Shown here in pieces: positions 52,353 through 62,130 of a DNA stretch of 64,000 nt. Positions within the stretch are counted from its first letter, which is position 1, and each line of letters starts with the position of its first letter. The DNA lies in assembly GCA_028689675.1 (NCBI GenBank), contig JAQVCS010000011.1:26411-90410 (forward strand), read 5' to 3'. Below the pieces are notes generated by a model. It was not told where the DNA came from, made no database searches, and worked only from the letters and a program-made list of their open reading frames with translations. A program made the position numbers and the translations under genes. The stretch comes from Desulfovibrionaceae bacterium. GTDB lineage: Bacteria > Desulfobacterota > Desulfovibrionia > Desulfovibrionales > Desulfovibrionaceae.

Positions 52353-53309
52353 ATGAATAAAATAATTATGAGTGTATTGTTGCTGGTCTTAACATTGGGC
52401 ATGGCGCAAAGCCTGCAGGCTCAGCCTGTGCGTATGGGTTATTTACAAAATGATTTGCACCATTTGCCTTTGTGGGTGGCGCAAGACAAGGGGCTTTTTG
52501 CGGCCAATGGTGTGGAAGTGGAAATTGCTGGCGTCTTCCGCGCTGGCCCTGAAATTATGACTGCCATGGCTGCTGGTTCTCTGGACATGGCCTATGTGGG
52601 CGAAGCGCCAGCCACCATAGCCTTTGCCCGCGGCGGCACAGCCCGCGTGGTGGCACAGGCAAATACCGAAGGCAGTGCTCTTATGGTGTCAAGCAAGAGC
52701 ACAGCCGTCACCGTAGCTGACTTAAAGGGCAAAACCATAGCTGTCCCCGGCAATGGCGCAGTGCAGGATTTTCTGATTCGCCGCGCGTTGAAGCAGGCTG
52801 GTGTTTCCGCTGCCGATACGCACATTATTACGCTGGCTCCGCCAGAAATGGACAAGGCACTTGCTGCTGGGCAGATTGACGCCTTCATTGCATGGCAGCC
52901 TTATCCCGCCCGCGCCATGGCTACTGGCACAGCTAAGGTGTTGGCTAGCTCTGCCCAGCTTTGGAAGGGGCACCCCTGCTGCGCACTGGTGGCCACAGAA
53001 GCCGTCAGTACAAGCAGGGAAGCCGCCAAGGTAGTGCAGGCACATGTGCAGGCTATTGAATACATACGCACGCACCCCGAGGAGGCTGTTGCCGTGGCAG
53101 TACAGCGCACGGGCATGGAAGAAGCTGTGGTGCGCGCGGCGCTGGCAGATGTGCGCTATACCGCGCAGCCTGATGTGCACGGCGAAGAGGAATATGTACG
53201 CTTCCTCAATGAATTTGGCTATATCCACACCGAAGCAGCGGCTGACTTTACCAACAAGTTTATCAAGGCCGATTTGTTGCCCGCCACAAACAGGGACGGC
53301 GTGCAATGA
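52353..53309 (+). CDS. ABC importer substrate-binding protein, NitT/TauT type
   Basis: A 318-residue periplasmic protein with a signal peptide ending at LQAQP. RMGYLQNDLHHLPLWVAQDKGLFAANGVEVE, GPEIMTAMAAGSLDMAYVGEAPA and DAFIAWQPYPARA are typical of the nitrate/sulfonate/taurine/NMT1-like family. AAGGAG precedes the ATG. It leads a three-gene importer (with 53306-54061 and 54064-54852) and presumably brings in the nitrogen compound catabolised by the cluster. The ligand is not predictable. Confidence 0.9.
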   Translation: MNKIIMSVLLLVLTLGMAQSLQAQPVRMGYLQNDLHHLPLWVAQDKGLFAANGVEVEIAGVFRAGPEIMTAMAAGSLDMAYVGEAPATIAFARGGTARVVAQANTEGSALMVSSKSTAVTVADLKGKTIAVPGNGAVQDFLIRRALKQAGVSAADTHIITLAPPEMDKALAAGQIDAFIAWQPYPARAMATGTAKVLASSAQLWKGHPCCALVATEAVSTSREAAKVVQAHVQAIEYIRTHPEEAVAVAVQRTGMEEAVVRAALADVRYTAQPDVHGEEEYVRFLNEFGYIHTEAAADFTNKFIKADLLPATNRDGVQ

Positions 53310-54061
53310 GGTTGCTGCGCTGGGTAGGGCTGCTGGCTGGCCTGATGCTGTGGCAGGGGCTTTGCTCTGCTGGCATTGTCGGGTCTGCCATGCTGGCCTC
53401 TCCAGCGCAGGTTTGCGCTGGCCTGTGGGAGCTGGCTGTGCGCGGTATGCCGCCAGAATTTTTACTGCACAAGCATGTGCTGCATAGCTTACTGCTGGTG
53501 GGGACGGGTTTTTTGGGCGCACTGTTTACTGGTGTGCCTTTGGGGCTTTTGCTGGGGGGGAGCCGCTCGGCTCGTGCCGTGCTGGAGCCAGTGTTTGAAT
53601 TTTTCCGCCCCGTGCCGCCCTTGGCATGGATTCCCCTCTCTGTCCTTTGGTTGGGCATAGGTTTCAAGTCGGCAGTATTTATCATTTTTCTGGGGGCTTT
53701 CTTTCCCATTCTGGTCAATACCTGCTCTGGCGTGCGCAATGTTTCTGCTGGCTGCATTGGCGTGGCCGAAGTACTGGGGGCTTCTCGCCGCGATATATGG
53801 CTGAAGGTGCTGCTGCCAGCCTCTTTGCCTTCCATACTGGCAGGCGTGCGCATCAGCATGGGCATAGCATGGATGACGCTGGTTGCAGCCGAATTTACTG
53901 GTGTGCAGCAGGGCTATGGCCTTGGGTATATGATTATGACGGCTCGTGATTTGCAAAGGCTGGATATGATTATGGCAGGCATGGCGGTTATTGGCCTTAT
54001 AGGCCTTGCTATTGAGCACTGCCTAGGGCGCATTGCCCGCTATCTGCTGCGCTGGAGGTAA
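53306..54061 (+). CDS. ABC importer permease, NitT/TauT type
   Basis: A 251-residue inner-membrane permease of the SsuC/TauC group: FFRPVPPLAWIPLSVLWLGIG and the EAA loop region VAEVLGASRRDIWLKVLLPASLPSILAGVR are intact. Overlaps the binding-protein gene by 4 bases and the ATPase gene follows after 2. Confidence 0.92.
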   Translation: MRLLRWVGLLAGLMLWQGLCSAGIVGSAMLASPAQVCAGLWELAVRGMPPEFLLHKHVLHSLLLVGTGFLGALFTGVPLGLLLGGSRSARAVLEPVFEFFRPVPPLAWIPLSVLWLGIGFKSAVFIIFLGAFFPILVNTCSGVRNVSAGCIGVAEVLGASRRDIWLKVLLPASLPSILAGVRISMGIAWMTLVAAEFTGVQQGYGLGYMIMTARDLQRLDMIMAGMAVIGLIGLAIEHCLGRIARYLLRWR

Positions 54062-54063
54062 GC

Positions 54064-54852
54064 ATGCCTACCGATTTGACCTTGGAACACCTTTGTAAAA
54101 GTTACCCGCAGACCACGGGCGGCCTTTTTCCCGTTCTGGAAGATGTTTGCCTGCATGTGGAAAAAGGGGCTTTTGTTACTGTGCTGGGCGGCAATGGTTA
54201 TGGCAAAAGCACGCTGCTGCGCATTATTTCAGGCATGGAGCAGCCCACGCAGGGGCGCATTTTGCTGAATGGCCAAGCCGTGCGGCAGCGTTTGGGGCGC
54301 GTGGGGCTGGTTTCACAAGAAGTGGACTTGTTGCCGTGGCGTACCACGCTGGACAATGTGGCCTTTGGGCTGGAATTACGCGGCATGCCTCAAGCAAAGC
54401 GTGAACATTTGGCCTCGGCCTATCTGCGTGCCTTTGGGCTAGAAAAATTTTCTGCCTGCTATCCGCGCGAGCTTTCTGGCGGTATGCGTCAAAAGGTGGC
54501 CATTGCTCGTACGCTGGTAACTGCACCCGACATTATTCTTATGGATGAACCTTTTAGTGCGCTGGACTATCAAACACGCACCAGCCTGCAATGCTTTTTG
54601 CTTCAGCTTTGGGCAAAGCTGAGGGAAACTATAGTCTTTGTTACGCATGATGTGGAAGAGGCCGTCTTTTTGAGCGATTACATTGTGTTGCTCTCGCCCA
54701 TTCCAGCCCATGTGGTGGAAATTATTCCTGTGCCGCTTGCTCGCCCCCGTGTGCGTTCCGCCGCAGCCACTGCCGCATTGTGCCGGCAGGTGCTGGAAAA
54801 ATACGGCTCTTCTTCCTGTGTGGATAATGATGAAATGCGCCGTGCTCTGTAA
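54064..54852 (+). CDS. ABC importer ATPase, NitT/TauT type
   Basis: A 262-residue ATPase. Walker A GGNGYGKSTLLRII (Tyr in place of the usual Ser/Cys), Q-loop LVSQEVDLLPWRTTLDNVAFG, signature LSGGMRQKVAIARTLV, Walker B IILMDEPFSALD and switch His in VFVTHDVEEAVFLSD. All catalytic residues are present. Confidence 0.93.
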   Translation: MPTDLTLEHLCKSYPQTTGGLFPVLEDVCLHVEKGAFVTVLGGNGYGKSTLLRIISGMEQPTQGRILLNGQAVRQRLGRVGLVSQEVDLLPWRTTLDNVAFGLELRGMPQAKREHLASAYLRAFGLEKFSACYPRELSGGMRQKVAIARTLVTAPDIILMDEPFSALDYQTRTSLQCFLLQLWAKLRETIVFVTHDVEEAVFLSDYIVLLSPIPAHVVEIIPVPLARPRVRSAAATAALCRQVLEKYGSSSCVDNDEMRRAL

Positions 54853-54977
54853 ATTTTGGAAGCAGCACGGCATGCCGAAGGGGAGAGCCAGCCTGAACCC
54901 TCTATGCCGCGGGCAGAGGGCTCAGCAGCCTGTGCTGTCTGCACATCATCGGCACCGCCCCACCAGAGGGTGCAGCC

Positions 54978-56159
54978 ATGAACGCTGCCCTGCCTGCCCA
55001 TACCCCGCGTGCTTTGTGGAAAGGGCGGGATGTGGCCATGCTGCCTGCCGCTGGCCTGCGGGCTGTTGTGCACAGCGTTTATGCCCGCGCCTGCAATATC
55101 CAGTTGGCAGATGGCAGCCTGCTGGCTCTGCTGGCTCCTGAGCTGCCGCGCATAGCTTGGGGCGCAGGCTTGGCAGCACTGCCCCGCCCCTTTAGCACCT
55201 TTGTGCGCGCAGGTATGCGCTGCCGCCTTTCTGCCACGGGCTTGCACATATCAAGCAAGCCTTCCTTCAACCTCTGCTGGAATGATGCCCCTTTGTGGGA
55301 AGCAGACTCTGTTCGTCCTGTTTGCTCTGCATCGCCCACCGCCTTGCTTTACCTGAAAAAATTGGCCGAGGGCAAAAATTGGCCTGGCTGGACAGCATTG
55401 AGCCTGCTGCATGCGGCAAAACCGCAAAATACTAGTGCACATCAGGCTTTTTACCACGCGCAAGTGCAGGAAAAGATACTTGTGCCCTCTGTTTCTTTTT
55501 CTTATACTAAACAAAATAATTCAGTATGTTCTGCCTGTCACGGCAGCAGAGATATTTCCCCGCAGACCAGCCTTGCCGCCCTGCTGCACAGCGATATTTT
55601 TTTGCAGCAGGCCGCATCTGTCTGCCGCAGGCTGGCCGCAGCATGGCAGGCGGACGATGCAACACAATTTTGCACTGCGGCCTGTGGGCTGGTTGGTTTG
55701 GGTGTTGGCCTGACGCCCTCTGGTGATGATTTTCTTGGTGGCCTGCTGGCTGGGCTGCGTGCCACTGCCACACCAGAAAGGCAGCAGCGCTTTGTGTACC
55801 CGCTGTGCGCGGCATTGCACAGCGCAGCGCACAGCACGGGCGTGGTGGCGGCCAGTTTTTTACGCCATGCCTGCCGCCTGTCTTTTTCGCACACTGTTGT
55901 TGCTGTGGCACAGCTCTTGCCGCTTTCTTTTGACCTTGCTGCACAACAGCCGGCACAGCGCAAAGCCCCCTATGCAGCCACACTGGCGGCAAAGCTTCAG
56001 TGCAAAGCCTCCCTACAGGCAAGCGTGAAAAGCTGGGCTCAAAAGCCGCAGGTGCTGCAAGCGGCCGCAGAGGCCTTGCTTGCCTTTGGCAGTACCTCTG
56101 GCGCAGATACGCTTGCTGGCCTTCTTTTTGCTGGATCGCTTACGGAGGAAAAAGTATGA
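54978..56159 (+). CDS. DUF2877 (AllH/YlbF-like) carbamoyltransferase subunit
   Basis: A 393-residue protein. CGLVGLGVGLTPSGDDFLGGLLAGLRA and STGVVAASFLRHACR are the hallmark DUF2877 motifs. It is the third component of the FdrA/DUF1116/DUF2877 oxamate carbamoyltransferase, here displaced about 7 kb from the other two by oxidase, Nit1C-type and transporter genes. AGAGGG precedes the ATG, and the stop overlaps the next start (ATGA). A spacer of 125 bases separates it from the transporter. Confidence 0.9.
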   Translation: MNAALPAHTPRALWKGRDVAMLPAAGLRAVVHSVYARACNIQLADGSLLALLAPELPRIAWGAGLAALPRPFSTFVRAGMRCRLSATGLHISSKPSFNLCWNDAPLWEADSVRPVCSASPTALLYLKKLAEGKNWPGWTALSLLHAAKPQNTSAHQAFYHAQVQEKILVPSVSFSYTKQNNSVCSACHGSRDISPQTSLAALLHSDIFLQQAASVCRRLAAAWQADDATQFCTAACGLVGLGVGLTPSGDDFLGGLLAGLRATATPERQQRFVYPLCAALHSAAHSTGVVAASFLRHACRLSFSHTVVAVAQLLPLSFDLAAQQPAQRKAPYAATLAAKLQCKASLQASVKSWAQKPQVLQAAAEALLAFGSTSGADTLAGLLFAGSLTEEKV

Positions 56160-57838
56160 ACCCTCACTCCCCCGACTTCAGGCTTCAGGAAATTACGCTT
56201 GGCACGCTGCTTGATTGTACTGCCAAACTCTTTCCCGCCAGCGATGCCCTTGTGCAGGCCGATACTGGCTTTCGCCGTACTTGGCAGGAATTTGCGGCAG
56301 ATGTGGATGAACTGGCGCGCGGGCTTATGGCGCTGGGTGTGCGTCAGCATGATAAAATTGCCGTGTGGGCAGTGAATATTCCGCAATGGGTCACGCTGAT
56401 GTTTGCAACAGCGCGCATAGGTGCTGTGCTGGTTACGGTAAATACCAGTTACCGTGAAATGGAATTATCCTATCTGCTGCAGCATGCCGACTGTGACACC
56501 TTGTGCATCATTGGCGGCATGCGCGACAAAAGCTTTATAGAGGCTGTCTATGCCCTTGTGCCAGAATTACGCGAACAGCCGCGCGGCGCTTTGCATTCTG
56601 CCGTTTTTCCAGCACTGAAGCGCGTTATTGTACTGGAAAATTCCAGCCATACGGGCATGTACAATTTGCCAGAAGTGCTGGCTTTGGCTCCGCGCATTAC
56701 ACAGGCCGAGGCGGCAGCGCTAGCGGCAAAAATTTCCCCGTACGACATTGTTACTATGCAATATACCTCTGGTACTACGGGGCAGCCCAAGGGGGTTATG
56801 CTTTCTCATGTCAATATTGTGAACAATGGCTATTGGATAGGCGCTAACGAAGGCTTCTGTCACATGGATCGCATTTGTCTGCCTGTGCCTTTGCATCACT
56901 GCTTGGGCTGTGTTATCGGTGTAATGGCCTGTGTGTGCCACGGGGCGGCCATGGTGTTGGTGGATACTTTTATTCCCGCTTCTGTGCTGCGTGTGGTAGA
57001 GCAGGAACGCTGCACAGCCTTGTATGGCGTACCAAGCATGTATCAGGCTTTGTTGCGTTGCCATGAAAAGCATGGCTTTGCCCTGTCTTCTCTGCGTACA
57101 GGCATTATGACTGGTGCGGTTTGCCCTGAAGCGCTGGTACGCCGCGTTATGAATCAAATGCATTTGCATGGCCTTTCACTGTGCTATGGCATGACAGAGG
57201 CCTCGCCCATTATGGCACAGACACGCGGCAGCGACACCATAAAGCAGCGCACCAGCACCGTGGGGCGTGCCTTGCCCGGCATAGAAATTAGCATACGCGA
57301 TCCGCACACTGGCCATGCCTTGCCCTGCGGCACAGAGGGGGAAATATGCTGCCGCGGTTACAATGTTATGCTTGGCTACTATAAAATGCCAGAAGCCACT
57401 GCCCAAGCCATTGATGCCGAGGGTTGGCTGCATTCGGGCGACCTTGGCATGCTGGATGAGGCAGGCTATTTGTGCATCAGCGGGCGCATCAAGGACATGA
57501 TTATCCGTTGCGGCGAAAATATTTCCCCGCGCGAGGTGGAAGAATTTTTGCTGTGCCAGCCCGATATCTTCGATGCACAGGTTGTGGGTGTGCCCAGCGA
57601 AGTGTATGGTGAAGAGGTGGGGGCGTTCCTTATTCCCCGCGAAGGCGCATCACTGTCGCCCGATGATATACGGTGCCGTTGCCTAGGGCGCATAGCTAAT
57701 TACAAAATTCCTCGCTATGTGGCTATTGTTGACGCCTTCCCCATGACAGCCAGCGGCAAAGTGCGCAAGCATGCCCTGCGGGATATTGCGGCTCGTCTTT
57801 TTTTGCGTAGTGGACGGCGCGCAAGCAGGGTTACTTGA
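56156..57838 (+). CDS. AMP-forming acyl-CoA ligase
   Basis: A 560-residue member of the ANL superfamily. The P-loop is MQYTSGTTGQPKGVMLSH near residue 200, with YGMTEASPIMAQT, LHSGDLGMLDEAGYLCISGR, DMIIRCGENISPREVEEFL and the catalytic lysine in TASGKVRKHAL. It is translationally coupled to DUF2877. Context suggests it activates the acid left after carbamoyl transfer (for example oxalate, or an acid carried by the pathway), but specificity is not readable. Confidence 0.9.
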   Translation: MNPHSPDFRLQEITLGTLLDCTAKLFPASDALVQADTGFRRTWQEFAADVDELARGLMALGVRQHDKIAVWAVNIPQWVTLMFATARIGAVLVTVNTSYREMELSYLLQHADCDTLCIIGGMRDKSFIEAVYALVPELREQPRGALHSAVFPALKRVIVLENSSHTGMYNLPEVLALAPRITQAEAAALAAKISPYDIVTMQYTSGTTGQPKGVMLSHVNIVNNGYWIGANEGFCHMDRICLPVPLHHCLGCVIGVMACVCHGAAMVLVDTFIPASVLRVVEQERCTALYGVPSMYQALLRCHEKHGFALSSLRTGIMTGAVCPEALVRRVMNQMHLHGLSLCYGMTEASPIMAQTRGSDTIKQRTSTVGRALPGIEISIRDPHTGHALPCGTEGEICCRGYNVMLGYYKMPEATAQAIDAEGWLHSGDLGMLDEAGYLCISGRIKDMIIRCGENISPREVEEFLLCQPDIFDAQVVGVPSEVYGEEVGAFLIPREGASLSPDDIRCRCLGRIANYKIPRYVAIVDAFPMTASGKVRKHALRDIAARLFLRSGRRASRVT

Positions 57839-57884
57839 GCACCAGCACGCGGGCTGAACCGTGCGGCAACGAAAAGGATACTTC

Positions 57885-59576
57885 ATGAACAGAGACGATC
57901 TTTATTTTAAGACGAAACCTGCTGATGTGGAACTGCCGCATTTCGGTACGCATATTGAGCTGAATGCCGATTTTCAATTGCCGCTGGATGCTGCTGAAAT
58001 ACGCTGGCTTTTTCTGGAAATGGGGCGCTGCCAAACACTAGATGAACTGTTTGACTTGGTATCCAAGAGCTTTGGCTCGTTACCAGACGTAGCGCTGATA
58101 CGCATCTGGCTTGTGCGCCCGCCGCGCAATGACTGCGCCACCTGTCGGCTGAACTGTGAATGTATGGATCGCTCGGCCTGTCTGCATTTGGTGTCCAGTT
58201 CGGGCACATCTATTACTGGTGCGCCCTGCCCAAAGGGCATTGAAGGGCGCTTTCGCCGTTTTCCCATGGGGGTGCGCAAAATAGGGCAAATAGCCGCCAC
58301 AGGAGCCTCCTTTCATGTGCAGGATGTCAACCCCCTTATGGACTGGGTGGCAGACCCGCAATGGATAACAAAAGAAGACATACACAGCGTACTGGGGCAG
58401 CCACTCATACACAAAAAAGAAATTCTCGGCGTGCTGGCTTTGTTTAGCCGCGGGCGGCATGGCACCTTTGTAATGGAGCGCCTGCGTATGGTGGCAGACC
58501 ATTTAGCCATGGCACTTGCTAATGCACGGGCTTTTGAAGAGCTTTCTTTCCTTAAGCGCCAGCTAGAAATTGAAAATGATTATTTGCGGCACAGCGCGGG
58601 CTTGGAAAACGGCCTGCGCGGACTGGTAGGGGAAAGCGCCGCTTTGCAACACATCAAGGAGCAGATATTGCAAGTGGCTCCTACAGATGCAGTGGTGCTC
58701 ATTACTGGGGAATCGGGCACGGGCAAGGAACTGGTGGCCACAGAACTGCACAGGCAAAGTGCCATGGCAGACGGCCCCTTGGTCAAGGTGAACTGTCCTT
58801 CCATTCCGCGCGAATTGTTCGAGAGCGAATTTTTTGGCCATGCCAAGGGTGCCTTTACTGGCGCGCAAAATGCCCGCATTGGTTTTTTTGAAGCCGCCAA
58901 TGAAGGTACTTTATTCTTGGACGAAATAGGAGAAATTCCCTTAACATTGCAAAGCAAGCTGCTGCGCGTGCTGCAAGAAAGGGAATTTAATCGTGTGGGT
59001 GAGGAAAAAACCCGCAAGATACATGCGCGCGTTATTGCTGCCACCAACAGGGATTTAGCGCAAATGGTCAAAGCGGGTCGTTTTCGGCAAGATTTATTTT
59101 ACAGGCTCAATGTTTTTCCTATTCAGGTTCCTGCCCTGCGGGATCGGCCAGACGATATTCCCCTGCTGGCAGAACATTTTTTGCGAGAATACACCAAAGA
59201 AATGGGTCTGCCGCCCGTGCGCGTCACACAGGCTCAAATGGATCAGCTAAAAATATGTTCTTGGCCTGGTAATATTCGTGAACTGCAAAATACTATACGG
59301 CGTGCTGTTATTACAGCTTCGGGCGGCAGGCTGAATTTGGATTTTCTGACTCCTGCTCCCTCGCCGCCCGTGGCATCGTCCAAGCAAGAAAGTGGTGAGG
59401 GCATATTTAGCGAACAAGCTATGCGGGATTTTGAGCGGGATAATGTCCGCAGGGCATTGCTGCACTGCGGTGGAAAAATTTATGGCAAAAACGGTGCGGC
59501 AGCATTGCTGGGTATACGCCCCACCACGCTGGTTTCCCGCATTGCCAAGCTGGGGCTGGGCAAAGAAAGCAAGTAG
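57885..59576 (+). CDS. Sigma-54-dependent transcriptional activator
   Basis: A 563-residue enhancer-binding protein. The N-terminal GAF-like sensor (about 20-220) contains the cysteine cluster [19 protein letters not shown] (residues 83-100). The AAA+ domain has Walker [15 protein letters not shown] near 275, the sigma-54 contact loop [12 protein letters not shown] near 321 and Walker [11 protein letters not shown] near 343. A Fis-type helix-turn-helix ends the protein. The start ATG at 57885 has AAAGGA. It lies at the end of the cluster whose first promoter is sigma-54-type, so it is the likely regulator. The effector is unknown. Confidence 0.93.
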   Translation: MNRDDLYFKTKPADVELPHFGTHIELNADFQLPLDAAEIRWLFLEMGRCQTLDELFDLVSKSFGSLPDVALIRIWLVRPPRNDCATCRLNCECMDRSACLHLVSSSGTSITGAPCPKGIEGRFRRFPMGVRKIGQIAATGASFHVQDVNPLMDWVADPQWITKEDIHSVLGQPLIHKKEILGVLALFSRGRHGTFVMERLRMVADHLAMALANARAFEELSFLKRQLEIENDYLRHSAGLENGLRGLVGESAALQHIKEQILQVAPTDAVVLITGESGTGKELVATELHRQSAMADGPLVKVNCPSIPRELFESEFFGHAKGAFTGAQNARIGFFEAANEGTLFLDEIGEIPLTLQSKLLRVLQEREFNRVGEEKTRKIHARVIAATNRDLAQMVKAGRFRQDLFYRLNVFPIQVPALRDRPDDIPLLAEHFLREYTKEMGLPPVRVTQAQMDQLKICSWPGNIRELQNTIRRAVITASGGRLNLDFLTPAPSPPVASSKQESGEGIFSEQAMRDFERDNVRRALLHCGGKIYGKNGAAALLGIRPTTLVSRIAKLGLGKESK

Positions 59577-59582
59577 AAAAAT

Positions 59583-59611
59583 AAGTGCCCATGGCTCATG
59601 GGGCACTTTTT
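59583..59611 (+). terminator. Intrinsic terminator of the hybrid cluster
   Basis: AAGTGCCC pairs with GGGCACTT, with a further ATG/CAT pairing inside, followed by T. Confidence 0.8.
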
Positions 59612-59800
59612 GCTGTGCAGCCGCAGCCTGTGCATGGGAACACCTTGCTATACGAATGCCCGCCATAGAAGCTAGAGCATTCTTCTGTGCGGCAAGACTA
59701 CCTTCTTTGGGCACATATTGTTGCTGTTCGCAATAACTATTTTTTCATCCTGTGCACTGTCTGTGTCGCTGAAATCTTTCGTCATGACAAGGATTCTATA

Positions 59801-60670
59801 ATGGACAATACCGTGCCCTTTCGCCACAGCCTTTTCTGCCTGCCCTACTTGCAGGGGGAAAGCTATGAACCTCAAAGCCCCGCACCTGCCAACAGGCGTA
59901 CTGCCTTGGTCATCGTCCCCAGCAGTGCGGGCATTACCGATGTGCGCGAACGAGCCTATGCGCAATTTTTTGCCGCACGCGGGCTGGTCTGCCTTATTCC
60001 AGACCCTTTCAGCAAGGCTGGCGTTACGCAATGCTTGAGCTGTCAGGCTGCCGTGCCAGACACAGAAATGCTTTACGCTGCCCGCGCTGCCTATGCCCAG
60101 CTTGCCGCCCGTAAGGATGTGGGCGATATTGGCATTATGGGTGTTTCCAAAGGGGGGCTCGCTGCCCTCCATGCCGCCATGGCTTTTGTGCCAAGCCTGC
60201 CGCCTTTCATGGGCAGGTTTGCCTTTCACCTGTGCCTTGCCCCGCCTGCTTCTATTCAACTGCGCACCCCGCGCGCAACAGGCGCCCCTGTGCTTATGCT
60301 GCTGGGCAGCAAAGATGACTTTACCGAAGCTGCCCCCGCGCAGGCCTATGCCCAGCGCATTTTGGCGGTTAACCCCACCCTGCGGCTGGATTGCCGCGTG
60401 GTGGCTGGCGCGCATCATGCTTGGGAATCGCGTGGGGCAGTGCGCTACTTGCCAGATGCGGAACGCTATGCCCATTGCCTTTTTTATTTGGAAAACGATG
60501 GTTCGTATACAGACAGCCACACGGGCAGGCACCTGCTGGCAGAAGATTTCTGGCAGGAACTTTCACAGCATGCCACACAAGGGGCACATGTTGGCGGCGG
60601 CACAGACGCTTTGTTTGCGTGGACGTGCCACACTTTGCTGGACTTTATTAAAGAAATAAAAGCCCGCTGA
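59801..60670 (+). CDS. Dienelactone hydrolase-like alpha/beta hydrolase
   Basis: A 289-residue protein. The nucleophile elbow is GVSKGG with Ser, where classical dienelactone hydrolase has Cys; the Asp lies in GSKDDF and the His in GAHHAW. The N-terminal VIVPSSAGITDVRERAYAQFFA matches the family. AAGGAT precedes the ATG. It follows the terminator of the hybrid cluster and so is probably a separate unit. Ester or lactone substrate unknown. Confidence 0.82.
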   Translation: MDNTVPFRHSLFCLPYLQGESYEPQSPAPANRRTALVIVPSSAGITDVRERAYAQFFAARGLVCLIPDPFSKAGVTQCLSCQAAVPDTEMLYAARAAYAQLAARKDVGDIGIMGVSKGGLAALHAAMAFVPSLPPFMGRFAFHLCLAPPASIQLRTPRATGAPVLMLLGSKDDFTEAAPAQAYAQRILAVNPTLRLDCRVVAGAHHAWESRGAVRYLPDAERYAHCLFYLENDGSYTDSHTGRHLLAEDFWQELSQHATQGAHVGGGTDALFAWTCHTLLDFIKEIKAR

Positions 60671-60911
60671 GGCCAAGGCCATGCTTGCTCTTTACCCTGT
60701 CAGTATATTTCTTTGATAAATAAAATTTGTTTAAGTGGGCTAAAGAGTACTATAGCAAATGGCAATAGAGCAGAATAACTGAATTGTAAGCATTCTGTCT
60801 TTTGAAGCAAAGCTGTTCAAACAAGTACAGTGCTAGAAAAAGGGGATTGGCAGAGCAGGGTGGAGCGATGCTTTCGCCAAGTATTCTCAGCCTTGCTGAG
60901 GGGAAAAAGAC

Positions 60912-60971
60912 AAGGCGTTCATACCTCAATGGTATACACTCTTTGTATACCATTTCAAGTATAAACGCCTT
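60912..60971 (-). terminator. Terminator of tRNA-Ser
   Basis: A nested inverted repeat: AAGGCGTT/AACGCCTT outside, ATGGTATAC/GTATACCAT inside, with a T-rich run after it on the minus strand. Confidence 0.75.
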
Positions 60972-61012
60972 AAATCTTTAATTATGTCCTATTAAAAGGG
61001 CATAGAAATAGC

Positions 61013-61104
61013 TGGCGGAGAGATAGAGATTCGAACTCTAGGTACGCGATTAACGTACACACGATTTCCAATCGTGCTCCTTCGGCCAACTCGGACATCT
61101 CTCC
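61013..61104 (-). tRNA. tRNA-Ser (anticodon GGA)
   Basis: On the minus strand GGAGAGA/TCTCTCC acceptor arm, anticodon loop TTGGAAA with GGA, a long variable arm (GTGTACGTTAATCGCGTAC) as in class II tRNAs, GTTCGAATC T-loop and encoded CCA; 92 nt. Confidence 0.96.
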
Positions 61105-61115
61105 GTCGGGAAAGA

Positions 61116-61144
61116 GTAATACAGAAGATGCTCCCCTTTGGCAA
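61116..61144 (-). promoter_or_regulatory. Promoter of tRNA-Ser
   Basis: On the minus strand TTGCCA (61144-61139), 17 bases, TATTAC (61121-61116). Confidence 0.65.
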
Positions 61145-61230
61145 GGAATATTTTACTCTTTTTCTGATTTTTTTGTTTCTGTTGTGTCAGGCTGCTTTTT
61201 TTCTCTCTTCCAGAGAGAACCAAAGTTCAT

Positions 61231-61329
61231 TCATGAGCAACCGTCATTTTCCCAAGAATTATTTTTGGTAGCGCGGGCAAGCACAACAGCAAGCACCAGC
61301 GCGGCAATAAGAATAAGGGCTTCAACCAT
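61231..61329 (-). CDS. Candidate 32-residue single-span membrane protein
   Basis: A short frame starting MVEALILIAALVLAVVLARA, one strong transmembrane helix followed by a polar C-terminal tail (TKNNSWENDGCS). GAGG precedes the ATG at a good distance. I recognise no family. It lies alone between tRNA-Ser and a gene-free region. Size and hydrophobicity resemble regulatory small membrane proteins, but expression is unproven. Confidence 0.45.
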   Translation of the reverse strand: MVEALILIAALVLAVVLARATKNNSWENDGCS

Positions 61330-62130
61330 GATATACCTCGATGCGTAAGAGGTGGGAAGGGTAGGCATGATGCCTAGTTGAACGCGATGCCTCATAAGGA
61401 AGGATAGTGCCTTGTCTTGTGGCGGCCTTTTGAAAATGTTGTCACAACCTCACCCCTCTGTTTGCTTTAAGCAGAGCCTTTATTGACGCGCTATGGAAAA
61501 AGAGGTACGTTGCCGTCTATAATAGGCATAACAGCGTGGTCAAGACTGCCTTTATGCGGACATAGAATTTGGGGTAGAAAGAGTACAACCCCGTGATATT
61601 ATTCAAATATTATTGAATTATCTAGTACAATAGCTCCATAGTTATTTATTATTTCTCTGTCAGCTTCAAATAAACAATTCTTCATACTTGTAGCCTAAAT
61701 TCATAATAGCGTAGAAGATTAATAGAGTGCTTTGTATTTTTATGTCAAATACTATTTGCTATAATATTAAATTTTGTTACTGTTCTCTGGAACAATAGCT
61801 TTTATATCCAGCTTGTTACCTTCTCTTCCCTGCGTCATTTTTTTCTTGCCGCGTATATATTTCTATGTATATAAATATTTTTATGAACACAGTATAGTAA
61901 CGATACTGTCAGTAGTCAACAGGCTGCTGTGAACAATAAAAATAAGCAAAAAGGTAATAATTATTTAAGGAAAAACAGCATGAAGAAAATGGCGCCCGCA
62001 TTTGCACAAGATGCAGTGCGGCTATGAGTTTTTTATGAGACTACTATATAAGGCTGTGGCTGCCTGAAGCCTTGCGTGGTGGCGCTGGCCTTAATGGGCA
62101 AGAGTATGCAACAAGGAAGGCGCGTTCGTG
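61330..62130. other. Gene-free AT-rich region before the osmoprotectant operon
   Basis: About 800 bases. ACAGTAT-AGTAACG-ATACTGT (61889-61909) is a possible operator. A 15-codon frame MKKMAPAFAQDAVRL at 61981-62028 has AAGGA upstream and could be a leader peptide or the remnant of a signal sequence. Nothing else is supported. Confidence 0.4.

Noticed and set aside
40015..57838. A nitrilase completing a standard Nit1C cluster
   Set aside because: No frame carries the nitrilase Glu-Lys-Cys motifs; the position is taken by an amidohydrolase.
60750..60953. Minus-strand 67-residue frame near tRNA-Ser
   Set aside because: It overlaps the tRNA terminator hairpin and lacks a ribosome binding site.
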